Source: CAWCCP01 sp963701245 (lineage in GTDB: Bacteria; Patescibacteriota; Saccharimonadia; Saccharimonadales; UBA4665). Taken from it: DNA of 64,000 nucleotides. Position 1 is the stretch's first letter. Every line of letters starts with the position of its first letter. Where the stretch lies: the NCBI GenBank assembly GCA_963701245.1, contig OY969576.1:930001-994000 (forward strand), given 5' to 3'. Below the pieces are notes generated by a model. That model did no database searches. It saw only the letters and a list, made by a program, of their open reading frames with translations, and had not been told where the DNA came from. A program made the translations under genes and the position numbers. Positions 1 through 7,964 of this stretch are shown one piece after another.

Positions 1-498
1 GGATATATTGTTATCAACGGTCACAGTACGGTTGGTGTATCACATGCTGCAACTGGCTCAGGTGACCGTATCCTCCAACCAGGAGGAGATAATTTATATG
101 TTAATGCCTGGGGAGGCGGCCCATGGGTAAACGGATCCACAAACAAGACAACAATTAATGATGACTTTACTATACTCGGCAAAACTGGCGGCAATGTCTA
201 TATCGTGTATACAGGTCAAGCCAATCGATGGAACGGCAAATGTATAGGCGATGCCTATAACTCACCAACCAATTATCAAGCAAGCCTCGATCCCTGTCCA
301 AATCCTGGAACTGGCTATACCGGTGGCTGGGGAACCAACTTCAAGGAGGAGGCATGTGGTGGAAAGAGTGGTCTGTGGGCGTTTCAAAATCTCCACTCAA
401 AGGGGTATCTGAATTTTGAGGTTCCTTACCCTGGAAATGGCTCTAATTTCTTTGTGTCCTCCGGTAACGCTGCCTGCTACAAGTTAAGCCCCGTTTAA
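1..498 (+). CDS. C-terminal part of a secreted protein (5' end outside window)
   Basis: An open frame runs from base 1 to the TAA at 496-498 without a stop, so this is the last 165 residues of a longer protein. The sequence is rich in Gly, Asn, Thr and Trp, holds at least four Cys in its second half, and has no charged cytoplasmic-type stretches. That composition resembles the extracellular sugar-binding or beta-rich domains seen elsewhere in this window, but I do not recognise a specific family. A GTG at 205 could be read as a start, but the frame upstream has the same composition, so an internal start is unlikely. The function is unknown; an extracellular location is inferred from composition only. 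Confidence 0.6.
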   Translation, partial: GYIVINGHSTVGVSHAATGSGDRILQPGGDNLYVNAWGGGPWVNGSTNKTTINDDFTILGKTGGNVYIVYTGQANRWNGKCIGDAYNSPTNYQASLDPCPNPGTGYTGGWGTNFKEEACGGKSGLWAFQNLHSKGYLNFEVPYPGNGSNFFVSSGNAACYKLSPV

Positions 499-985
499 GG
501 CGAAAGACAAGCACGCCATGCGCTATTAAGAGGCGATATTAGGATAAGATTGCCAACCACCTTAGTATGAAGAAACTAGGACACAGCCGGCGAAGATAGT
601 TCTTTACCCTAGTTGCCTGCTATAGTAGGTACAATTTCTGCATAACCCACAACACGTAAATACCGAGGAATCCTACGACGCCCGCAGAGATTAAGCGATA
701 CAAGAATACGACTAACTATTTTGATTCGCCAAACACTGGGGTATAAAAGGGTCGACAGGATCGTCCGAAGCCTTGTCGCGCCAGGTATCGTAAAACATAC
801 CTCATCGACAACAATCGTATCCTAGCCTGGATCTTGGAGGTAGCAGCCATGTTTTTCACTGCCTATCCTTAGCGTTAGCCAGTTCTTCAAAAGTATTGGA
901 ATGAGAACTATCTCCCCAGCCCAAAATAGTGAGCTATAAGAAATGAGACCGCCATTTCTAAACTACAGTACAAAATGTAGTTTTG
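499..985. other. Gene-free stretch, 487 bp
   Basis: No convincing gene is present. On the minus strand an open stretch of about 62 codons without a start lies near 620-815; it has no recognisable motif and may be a gene remnant or chance. One short ATG near 850 follows GGAGG but stops after seven codons. A weak hairpin at 960-983 lies at the right edge. Confidence 0.4.
960..983. terminator. Possible weak terminator hairpin
   Basis: AAACTACA (960-967) and TGTAGTTT (976-983) form a perfect 8-bp inverted repeat around an 8-nt loop, two bases beyond the stop codon of the minus-strand gene ending at 986. The stem is AT-rich and lacks a clean U-run, so it is a weak candidate. Confidence 0.3.
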
Positions 986-1768
986 TTATGTAGCAATTTC
1001 ATGCGTCACTAGCTCACCGAATTTGCTCAAAAGTACACCAACTCCAGAGGAAATTGTTAATAAGCGCTGACGCGTGAATTCAGTGCCCCAACTGTGACCG
1101 AAATTAGTTAAAACCTCGGCGCCATTCACAACCTGGAATTCCGCAGAGAAGCCATTGCGGTCAATATTTGTACGTACACTATAATTTACGGGGTAGCCTT
1201 GCGTTTGCGAGGAGGACGCGTAAACGCTATTTGGACCTTGTGAGAACTTCAGACTTGTAATAGTCGCTCCAGCCTCTGCATTACATACTGCCTTTGTAGC
1301 CTCAGCGAAAAATGTCAGAACATTTGGTGTATGTGTATACGCTAAAAGTTGCTCAGTTTGTTGTTTGGGCTCGAGATTTGAGTTTAAAAAACGCCTATCA
1401 AAGTAAACTTTGCCAGATCCTAATAGGAAAGCCACCGACCGATGTTCGGTTTTAGTTGACTCCTCCCCCGTTTCAATCCAATTTACCGATAGACCAGCGG
1501 TTGAATCGTCTATACCAGTTATTGGTTGAGTTCGGTGAGTAGTTGCCCAAATTGCTACCGGTGCACCGTCTATACTTGTGTCCCAGCGAGCAACATTATT
1601 TATACCAAGTTGTAGGCCATCAGCTGTCGTCAGCTGGTCTAGAGGGTACAAAGGGTTGATAACCGCTAATCCTTCTACAGCAGGCTTTTTGGCTAATTCC
1701 CGGGTGGCTCTATGTATATTGTAAACATCATCAAGCGTTGGCTCGATAAGTCCCTGTTCCAATTTCAT
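986..1768 (-). CDS. Hypothetical protein, 260 aa
   Basis: This is a full-length frame starting at ATG 1768. There is no signal peptide or membrane segment, so it is probably cytoplasmic. The N-terminal third has a motif-poor alpha/beta look, and the C-terminal third is rich in Ser, Thr and Asn. I do not recognise the family. Other proteins of the window without known domains (for example at 31840-33784, 41131-41982 and 61318-62136) share a general style of soluble, acidic, motif-poor sequence. The gene stands alone, divergent from dinB, with about 290 bp between the two starts. Confidence 0.55.
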   Translation of the reverse strand: MKLEQGLIEPTLDDVYNIHRATRELAKKPAVEGLAVINPLYPLDQLTTADGLQLGINNVARWDTSIDGAPVAIWATTHRTQPITGIDDSTAGLSVNWIETGEESTKTEHRSVAFLLGSGKVYFDRRFLNSNLEPKQQTEQLLAYTHTPNVLTFFAEATKAVCNAEAGATITSLKFSQGPNSVYASSSQTQGYPVNYSVRTNIDRNGFSAEFQVVNGAEVLTNFGHSWGTEFTRQRLLTISSGVGVLLSKFGELVTHEIAT

Positions 1769-2022
1769 TGTAATAACATGCGATACCTAGAATAAATTGT
1801 CAAGGCCAACATCGAGCCAAAAACTTATGTAAAGCTATTAAATCATTGTCAGAATAGGAATTCTAAGTCCGCCTCCTTCGGCTATAAGCATTTAATTTTT
1901 AATAAAGATTCTCAAATTGTCTGATGTAGTCATACCGTTGCACTATATTTGATCATGAAACGAATGCTCATTTGCATGGTTGTGCATGCACTGCTTATGG
2001 GAAGTTCGAAAACTCGCATAGT

Positions 2023-2042
2023 CTATCATTCTATAATGATAG
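2023..2042 (+). promoter_or_regulatory. Palindrome overlapping the dinB promoter
   Basis: CTATCATT (2023-2030) and AATGATAG (2035-2042) form a perfect 8-bp inverted repeat around CTAT. A consensus -10 hexamer TATAAT (2032-2037) sits inside it, 23 bp upstream of the dinB start. No good -35 is visible at 17 bp spacing. A repressor bound here would block the promoter. A damage-response repressor is an attractive guess for a translesion polymerase, but the sequence is not the known Gram-positive or Gram-negative LexA box. Confidence 0.5.
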
Positions 2043-2060
2043 GATGACAAAGAGGTTGAT

Positions 2061-3143
2061 GTGGTAGTTTACCTAACCAGAAAAATTATCCATGTCGATA
2101 TGGATGCTTTTTATGCTTCCGTGGAGCAACGTGATAATCCGGAACTTAGAGATAGACCAATTGCCGTTGGTTATGACGGAAAGCGCGGTGTTATTGCTAC
2201 TGCGAATTATGAAGCAAGGCAATACGGAGTACATTCAGCAGTATCGTCCAGTATAGCCAAACGCCTATGTCCTAACCTCGTACTACTTTCACCTCGATTC
2301 GACGTGTATCGCTCCATCTCAAGACAAGTTCATGCTATCTTTGCAGACTATACGGATTTGATCGAACCAATAGCACTCGACGAAGCATATCTGGACGTTT
2401 CTCAAAATAAAAGGAACATATCGAGTGCATGGACTATTGCTCAGGTAATCCGTGATCGTATTTTAAAGGAGACGGGGCTCACAGCTTCGGCCGGTGTTTC
2501 ATACAACAAATTTCTTGCCAAAATGGCATCGGGTTTAAGGAAACCTGATGGTCAGTATCTCATTCTACCGGAGCACGGTGAGCAGTTTATCGAAAAACTG
2601 GCTATCACTAAGTTTCATGGTATCGGACCCGTAACTGCAAAGAAGATGCAGAACCTCGGCATACATACTGGAGCTAATCTTAAAGAATGGACTATCGATA
2701 CTTTGCAATCACAATTTGGTAAACAGGGTCTTTGGTATTATCAAATTGCGCATGGAGAGGATAATCGACCAGTAGAACCACATCGTGAAAGAAAATCTAT
2801 AAGTGCCGAAACTACTTTCCTTGATGATGCAACGGAACTGGGGCTTGTTGAAGAAGGACTAATAAAGATGGTAGACGAGGTTTGGTCATGGAACGAAAAA
2901 ACTAAAATATATGGTCGCACTATAACTGTAAAAATAAAATGGGCCGACTTTGAGCAGTCTACCCGAAGCCACACTGAGCAGGCGCAAATAAATAGTAAAG
3001 CCGAATTTCGTGACATCGCATTGCAACTAATCAGATCTGTATTTCCACTAAAAAAGGGTATCCGATTAGTTGGCGTAAGTATGTCTAATTTTACTCCTTC
3101 TATTCCTCTGCAAATTACGCAAACAAGATTGGATCTCAAGTAA
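2061..3143 (+). CDS. dinB: DNA polymerase IV (Y-family translesion polymerase)
   Basis: This protein copies past damaged template bases. The 360-aa protein has the Y-family catalytic core: Asp13 in HVDMDAFYASVE, the steric and fingers region near GVIATANYEAR, and the second metal site Asp107-Glu108 in LDEAYLD. A helix-hairpin-helix thumb follows near residue 195 (FHGIGPVTAKKM), and a little-finger domain occupies roughly 245-350. No clear beta-clamp peptide is obvious at the C-terminus, which ends in TQTRLDLK. The GTG start at 2061 is chosen because AAAGAGG lies five bases upstream and the catalytic motif falls at the usual distance from the N-terminus. A palindromic promoter precedes it. The gene is monocistronic, and the family assignment is firm. 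Confidence 0.95.
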   Translation: MVVYLTRKIIHVDMDAFYASVEQRDNPELRDRPIAVGYDGKRGVIATANYEARQYGVHSAVSSSIAKRLCPNLVLLSPRFDVYRSISRQVHAIFADYTDLIEPIALDEAYLDVSQNKRNISSAWTIAQVIRDRILKETGLTASAGVSYNKFLAKMASGLRKPDGQYLILPEHGEQFIEKLAITKFHGIGPVTAKKMQNLGIHTGANLKEWTIDTLQSQFGKQGLWYYQIAHGEDNRPVEPHRERKSISAETTFLDDATELGLVEEGLIKMVDEVWSWNEKTKIYGRTITVKIKWADFEQSTRSHTEQAQINSKAEFRDIALQLIRSVFPLKKGIRLVGVSMSNFTPSIPLQITQTRLDLK

Positions 3144-3237
3144 TTACCTTCCTAGCTAATTTTCAGTAACATGAAACCGGGTTTGCGAAGTACATTCACT
3201 ATGCTTTACCAAATATTGTGAACTTCGCGGGAGTACA

Positions 3238-3936
3238 ATGGATATAAAATATAAGTGTACGTCATGGAGGATCATGTCCGACAAAAAACATATTCATATG
3301 CTCAGTGAGTTATATGCTCACCCGATTGCGCGCAACATAAAGTGGCAGGAGCTCATACCTGCACTAATTTCTATAGGCATAGTTTATAGCGACAAGAATG
3401 GCCGTCAGCATTTTACACGCAATGGACATACCATGACGATCGGGCATGCTCAACACGACACTCTAGAGGCAGACGAAATACTCAAACTACGCCATTTCAT
3501 ATCTACAAGTGCAGCATCCCAAAACGAAACACCCGATCTGGCACAAGACATAATTATTGCCATAGACCACCATCAAGCAATTGTCTTTGGTGCTCCCGGA
3601 ACGACATTTGAAACTCGAACAGAAGTGCATGCCGACCAATCTAGATCTAGAGAAATTCATAAACATCCTACAACTCCGTCCTTTAGCGATAACGATACAG
3701 CAATTGACAGCAACTACTACATGGCGTTGATTGGTACAATGTCTACTGCACGGCGAGTAGTCATTCTAGGACATGGTACCAGCACCAGCAACGCCGCTTC
3801 CTTGCTCGTAGCTAAAATTTTTGAGAAAAACCCCGAGATAGCGAATAGAATTGCTGCAATTCAACGCTGCGATCTTGAAGCTATGAGTGAGCCACAAATA
3901 ATCAGCCTCGGCAAGAGACTGCTCAGTCCAGAATAA
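3238..3936 (+). CDS. Possible HicA-like / eRF1-like two-domain protein
   Basis: This soluble protein has 232 residues from ATG 3238, or 220 from ATG 3274. Both starts have a Shine-Dalgarno-like GGGAG or GGAGG upstream; the second gives a cleaner N-terminus. Residues about 13-90 look like a HicA-type double-stranded-RNA-binding fold (basic, ending in a GRQHFTRNGHTMTIGH-like strand pattern). Residues about 175-230 (VVILGHGTSTSNAASLL, then a helix and LSEPQ-like segment) resemble the third domain of archaeal/eukaryal release factor eRF1, as found in bacterial eRF1-like families linked to translation or ribosome rescue. Both likenesses were judged by eye and are tentative. The gene lies just downstream of dinB with a 94-bp gap. 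Confidence 0.5.
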   Translation: MDIKYKCTSWRIMSDKKHIHMLSELYAHPIARNIKWQELIPALISIGIVYSDKNGRQHFTRNGHTMTIGHAQHDTLEADEILKLRHFISTSAASQNETPDLAQDIIIAIDHHQAIVFGAPGTTFETRTEVHADQSRSREIHKHPTTPSFSDNDTAIDSNYYMALIGTMSTARRVVILGHGTSTSNAASLLVAKIFEKNPEIANRIAAIQRCDLEAMSEPQIISLGKRLLSPE

Positions 3937-4336
3937 ACAGTGTAACCAAAACTAACTTCGTCTTACACCTCGGTCTACATATAAAATCTTTCGCAGTACG
4001 TCAGTATCAAATTCACTTTTTGCTTAGTAACTACTGCTAGCTAGACATGTGTAAAAAATGATTCTGGTTTTTATATTTTTGTTAAAAATTTTCGACTACT
4101 ATGTCAATATGCTTTTCAGTTATCTCGATCCCGCTGCCATGCAAACACTCTTAAATATGTCTCAAGGCGTTCGCTACAAAAAAGGAGATGGTATTGTTCA
4201 AGGTCAAGTAAGGAAGCCAGACTAAGATTCGTACCGCTGAGTAAGCATGGGTAATGAATGCAACTTCGATAATTCGATAAGTAGTGATCTCAACCGAACT
4301 ACGTTAAATAAAGCTAGGGCTGCAAGCTCCTAGGCT
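3937..4336. other. Gene-free stretch between convergent genes
   Basis: No confident gene is visible. A 38-codon plus-strand frame at 4109-4225 has an ATG but no ribosome-binding site and no recognisable product. The stretch is AT-rich and ends in the terminator-like hairpin at 4311-4338. Confidence 0.4.
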
Positions 4337-4338
4337 TT
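4311..4338 (-). terminator. Probable terminator of the 50-aa gene
   Basis: Read on the minus strand, AAAG-C-CTAGG pairs with CCCTAG-CTTT across a short loop, with one bulged base, and is followed by TTTATTTAA. It lies directly at the stop codon of the small minus-strand gene at 4337-4489, which fits a Rho-independent terminator. Confidence 0.5.
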
Positions 4339-4489
4339 AATTATTGACTTGCTCTTTTTCCATAAACTCTGCATACCAAATTTGCCAGTCTTCATCACGG
4401 TGACCAAGTGTTTTTTCATATACCGCGTGCGCTGCTTCCGCTCGCTGCATAGCCTCTGCTAGTTCTGTGGCTGATTCATATTTGATCAT
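4337..4489 (-). CDS. Small soluble protein, 50 aa
   Basis: A short frame with strong translation signals: AAGGAG at 4497-4502 lies seven bases before ATG 4489. The product is acidic and helical, with AEAMQRAEAAHAVYEKTLG followed by a HRDEDWQIWYAEFM segment. That last motif resembles short tails found in, or beside, some actinobacterial enzymes (my recollection, not verified), so the product may be a conserved stand-alone helical module. It reads away from the alpha/beta hydrolase gene at 4663, so the two may share a divergent control region. Function unknown, but SD, stop and terminator together make it a real gene. Confidence 0.7.
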   Translation of the reverse strand: MIKYESATELAEAMQRAEAAHAVYEKTLGHRDEDWQIWYAEFMEKEQVNN

Positions 4490-4662
4490 TTGTAAACTCC
4501 TTGTACTTAAAATGTAATTATTATCACTTATGCTATGGTTTTATTATTCAATGTATCTTATGAACCAGATGTTGGAGATTTTAGAGTAAACGAGTTCATT
4601 GTAGACCCCTCTTCCATACAGTATACTCGGCTGGCTATTAAAGAATATCGTGGGAGGTAATT

Positions 4663-5382
4663 ATGTCTAATACAACTAAACCAACAATTGTTCTTGTTCA
4701 TGGAGCATTTGCCGATGCTTCTTCTTGGAACGGTGTCATAGAATTAGTGCAGGCTAAAGGACACGGTGTTGTAGCTCCAGCGAATCCTCTGCGTGGCCTC
4801 ACCAACGACTCCTCATACATTGCGAGTGTCATCAATCAAATTGATGGCCCGGTGCTCCTTGTCGGCCATTCCTATGCTGGAGCAATACTTTCCAACATGA
4901 GCACAGCTAAAAATATTGTAGGCCTAGAATACGTTGCTGCCTTTGTCCTAAATGAGGGACAAACCCTAAACGATGTTGGTGGTCAGTCTAAAGACAGTAT
5001 CTTAGGTCCCAATCTCTTTCAAACGTCATATCCGAAAGGAGAGAGCAAAGAGACCGGTACTGAATTTACTATAAAAATCGATAAAATGCGAGAAGTATTT
5101 GCTGCAGATGTACCAGAACAACAAGCTAAGTTAATGGCTGTTACTCAGCGCGCTATAGCTGATCTGGCATTCATAGATGTCTGTGGTCCAGCTAGTTGGA
5201 AAAATCTTCCTACCTGGGCGATTGTTTCGACCAAGGACGTAGCAGCCGGAACTGATGCCATCCGTGCAGCCGCCCAACAAGGTGATATTAAGATTACCGA
5301 GCTCGATGGCTCGCATGCAATTATGGTTTCTAAACCCAAAGAAGTGGCAGAGGTTATCTTGAAAGCCGTTGAAAGTTTTTAA
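4663..5382 (+). CDS. Alpha/beta hydrolase, 239 aa
   Basis: This is a serine hydrolase of the alpha/beta fold. The oxyanion strand VLVHGAFADASSW is near residue 12, the nucleophile elbow is GHSYAG near residue 68, and a C-terminal catalytic His is likely in DGSHAIMVSKP. The length and the HGAFADASSWNGV start match the small cofactor-free hydrolase/esterase group related to the plant MES and RsbQ-like families. The substrate cannot be told from sequence. GGGAGG lies five bases before the ATG. No signal peptide is present, so it is cytoplasmic. It stands alone. Confidence 0.85.
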   Translation: MSNTTKPTIVLVHGAFADASSWNGVIELVQAKGHGVVAPANPLRGLTNDSSYIASVINQIDGPVLLVGHSYAGAILSNMSTAKNIVGLEYVAAFVLNEGQTLNDVGGQSKDSILGPNLFQTSYPKGESKETGTEFTIKIDKMREVFAADVPEQQAKLMAVTQRAIADLAFIDVCGPASWKNLPTWAIVSTKDVAAGTDAIRAAAQQGDIKITELDGSHAIMVSKPKEVAEVILKAVESF

Positions 5383-5741
5383 TATGTTTGGGTATTTCCC
5401 AATGATGACTGAATGCCACATCACACAACACACATGTCACTTTACAACCTAAGCTCGTAAGGCGTCTAAAAATCGTGAGGCATATAAGTTTAGTACCGAA
5501 TGGCCGACCGTACCAATAAGTTGAATATCTTCTGTTCAACCTTCTCCAAATTTACTATATAACCGTTTTATTTATTACATCCAGAGCACTAACCTGCATC
5601 CATACTACGAATCAGCTTCGAAGTTTCATTCTACAGCCACTGCACATCAGTAATCATACTGTTGACTCTCATAGAACCATTCTGCTTAAGTTAATCAGAG
5701 TAAACTATAGTCTTTTTATACTGAAAGGAAGTAATAAAAAT
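5383..5741. other. Gene-free stretch, 359 bp
   Basis: No gene is seen. A TATACT hexamer near 5717 could be the -10 element of the following lectin gene, and AAAGGAAG near 5724 is its probable ribosome-binding site. Nothing else stands out. Confidence 0.4.
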
Positions 5742-6317
5742 ATGCGAATTAAAAAATTAAACCAATTTGGTTTCGACCATATGATTCTTGCGGTCATTGT
5801 GGTAGCTGCAATGGCCATAGTTGGGGCCGGTTGGGCTGTTGCATCACATGCCGCTGCTTCTCCATACATCGTGTTCAAACTCAATGGTGATAATTCCTGT
5901 TTGGAGGTCACCGACTTGGCAACGTGTACGGCAAATTCAAGAGAAACAGATTATATTAAGCCGATCAGTGGTAGCTCTAATTTTTTACTTAAAGATGAAG
6001 CGGGTTACTGCCTTGAAGACGCCAGTGGTAAATTCCAAAGCGTACCATTAAACCAAGGCGGCCACCGCTATACACCAATAGCTACTACTTCTTGCAATAG
6101 TAAAAGCGTGAACCAGCAGTGGAATTGGGTAAGTCGTGAAAACACTGTCACTCACGTATACTCCGGTAGACACGAACTTGCAAACGTCGCAACCGGTAAC
6201 AATGGCTGTCTTAATGCCGCAGGAGCAAGCGCGAAACTTGGCACTACAGTGATTATCTACTCCTGCAATGGTCAATGGAATGAAAGCTGGTACGAAGCGA
6301 CCCCAACTACCCCATAA
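5742..6317 (+). CDS. Secreted ricin-B-type lectin-like protein, 191 aa
   Basis: This is a probable cell-surface or secreted sugar-binding protein. A short basic leader and GFDHMILAV begin a hydrophobic segment of about 25 residues that ends in ASHAA, where signal cleavage is likely. The rest is a single beta-trefoil-like domain with paired Cys and repeated QQWNW- and CLNAAG-type motifs typical of ricin-B lectins. The same leader type occurs in proteins at 7965-9626, 42246-43988 and 44497-46200. No catalytic domain is attached, so a binding role is inferred. AAAGGAAG upstream serves as the ribosome-binding site. Confidence 0.75.
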   Translation: MRIKKLNQFGFDHMILAVIVVAAMAIVGAGWAVASHAAASPYIVFKLNGDNSCLEVTDLATCTANSRETDYIKPISGSSNFLLKDEAGYCLEDASGKFQSVPLNQGGHRYTPIATTSCNSKSVNQQWNWVSRENTVTHVYSGRHELANVATGNNGCLNAAGASAKLGTTVIIYSCNGQWNESWYEATPTTP

Positions 6318-6324
6318 TCTGGGG
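6310..6324 (+). terminator. Possible short terminator hairpin
   Basis: CCCCA and TGGGG form a GC-rich 5-bp stem around TAATC, overlapping the stop codon of the lectin gene, and are followed by CGTTTGATT. The stem is short and the T-run poor, so this is only a candidate. Confidence 0.35.
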
Positions 6325-6422
6325 CGTTTGATTCATATAGAGATTAACTCGAAGCAAATAAAAGTCAGTTAGCAAAAACATACTGTCTAAAGTTAAATCT
6401 AAAAATTGCCTGCCATATTACA

Positions 6423-7833
6423 TTAGGGGGTGCTTGTGCTCGTTGGTTTTAAAAACAACCAACCTAGGAGACCCGCCAAAGCTGCTGAGCAGGCACCACT
6501 ATGAAAGCAGCGTGATAGCCTCCGTTAAGTGCAGCGAGCTGAGTAAAACCCTTCGCACTAAGGTGAGAAGTACGAGCTGCTGCGACACTTGCCAAGATCG
6601 CCAGGCCTAAGGCACCGCCCATCATAAATGAGGTATTGACTAAGCCTGATGCTAAGCCAGAATCTGACGGCTTAATTCCATCCATCGCCGCCAGCAAAAC
6701 GGGGTTAAAGCCCATACCAGCACCTATACCTATCATCAACATACCGGGTAAGACATGGAGTAGAAAACTCCCATGAACTGGCGCAAAGGCAAAAATAAGC
6801 AAACCAAAACCAGCCAAAACTAAACCTAATGAGAGCGGCTTTTTAATGCCGAATTTTTCAACTAATTTGGCCGATAAACCTATTGAGAAAGCAGCCATTA
6901 TCAAATTGGCCGGTAAGAATGCTAGGCCCACTTTAAGTGGTGTATAGTGCAAAATTAATGCATATACAATGCCGAAAGGAAGAACCAAGCAAACATAGCC
7001 GCTGCCCATAAAACTCCTAGACAGTTTGCAACGCTTAAGTTTCGATTACTAAAAAGACTAAGCTGCACTAACGGTTTCTGGATATGCTTTTCAAGATAGA
7101 TAAATATGCCGAATAATACTAGTGCCGTACCGAGCATTGCTATCGTCTTAGCCGACAACCAACCAGTTGAGTTACCATTCACAATCGCATAGACAGCCAA
7201 TAATAAAGATACGGTAACCGTAACGGCACCGGCTATATCCACATGCTTGTCGTGTTTCACTGCCCTGTCTCTAGCCGGCAATAATTTCATGGAGAGGAAT
7301 AGCACCAGAATACCGATGGGGATGTTTACAAAAAATATCCAGTGCCAATTTAAACTACCTGTTAAAATCCCTCCCAGTAATACCCCCACACTGCCTCCGC
7401 CGGCAGCTACGAAACCATAGACTCCCATTGCTTTAGCTCTATCATTATTCTCGGTAAATAGATTCATCATTAGAGAGAGTCCAACGGCAGATACTATAGC
7501 CCCGCCAAATCCTTGAATCGCCCGCGCGCCTATCAACCAGAATTGAGTTGGCGCAACGCCACATAGTAGTGAGGCTGTACAAAATATCAACAATCCAATT
7601 ATGAACATTTTTCTGTGGCCAAAAATATCACCTAGCCTTCCACTAAGTAAAAGAAAACCACCAAAGGTGAGTAAATAGGCATTAACCACCCAAGCTAATG
7701 AAGATTCACTAAAACCAAGATCTAATCTGATTGACGGCAATGCAACATTTACAATTGTAGAATCAAGCACAATCATTAGCGTACCTAAACAAAGCACGCC
7801 AAAAGCTAACCAGCGTTTTTTCATTTCAATCAT
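6423..7833 (-). pseudogene. DHA2-type multidrug MFS exporter, broken by two frameshifts
   Basis: This is a 14-helix proton-driven drug exporter of the EmrB/QacA kind. The first frame (from ATG 7833) has motif C-like and motif A features: LDSTIVNVALPSI near residue 25 and SGRLGDIFGHRKMF near residue 67. It reads to FFLSALYMH and then stops. The family sequence continues one frame away from YTPLKVGLAFLPAN (about 6950) to GGYHAAFIV, and again in a third frame (GACSAALAGLLGW) to the TAA at 6423-6425. Each break is explained by one missing base: one near 6950, one within a GG run near 6490. The protein would have about 470 residues if repaired. It may be a recent pseudogene or may reflect sequencing errors. 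It stands alone. Confidence 0.8.
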
Positions 7834-7964
7834 TCTTAGACACTATATCAGATACCAGGTTATTAAAACGTCAGAAGTGCAGTTTTTACTTTAGATGCGA
7901 ACTTTCGCTAATGTTCACTACCTCTAACGACGAACGATTCCAGTAAAGATAGCTCTTAATTCTC

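Noticed and set aside
2741..3139. A 132-codon minus-strand frame inside dinB
   Set aside because: It is the complement of a firmly identified gene.
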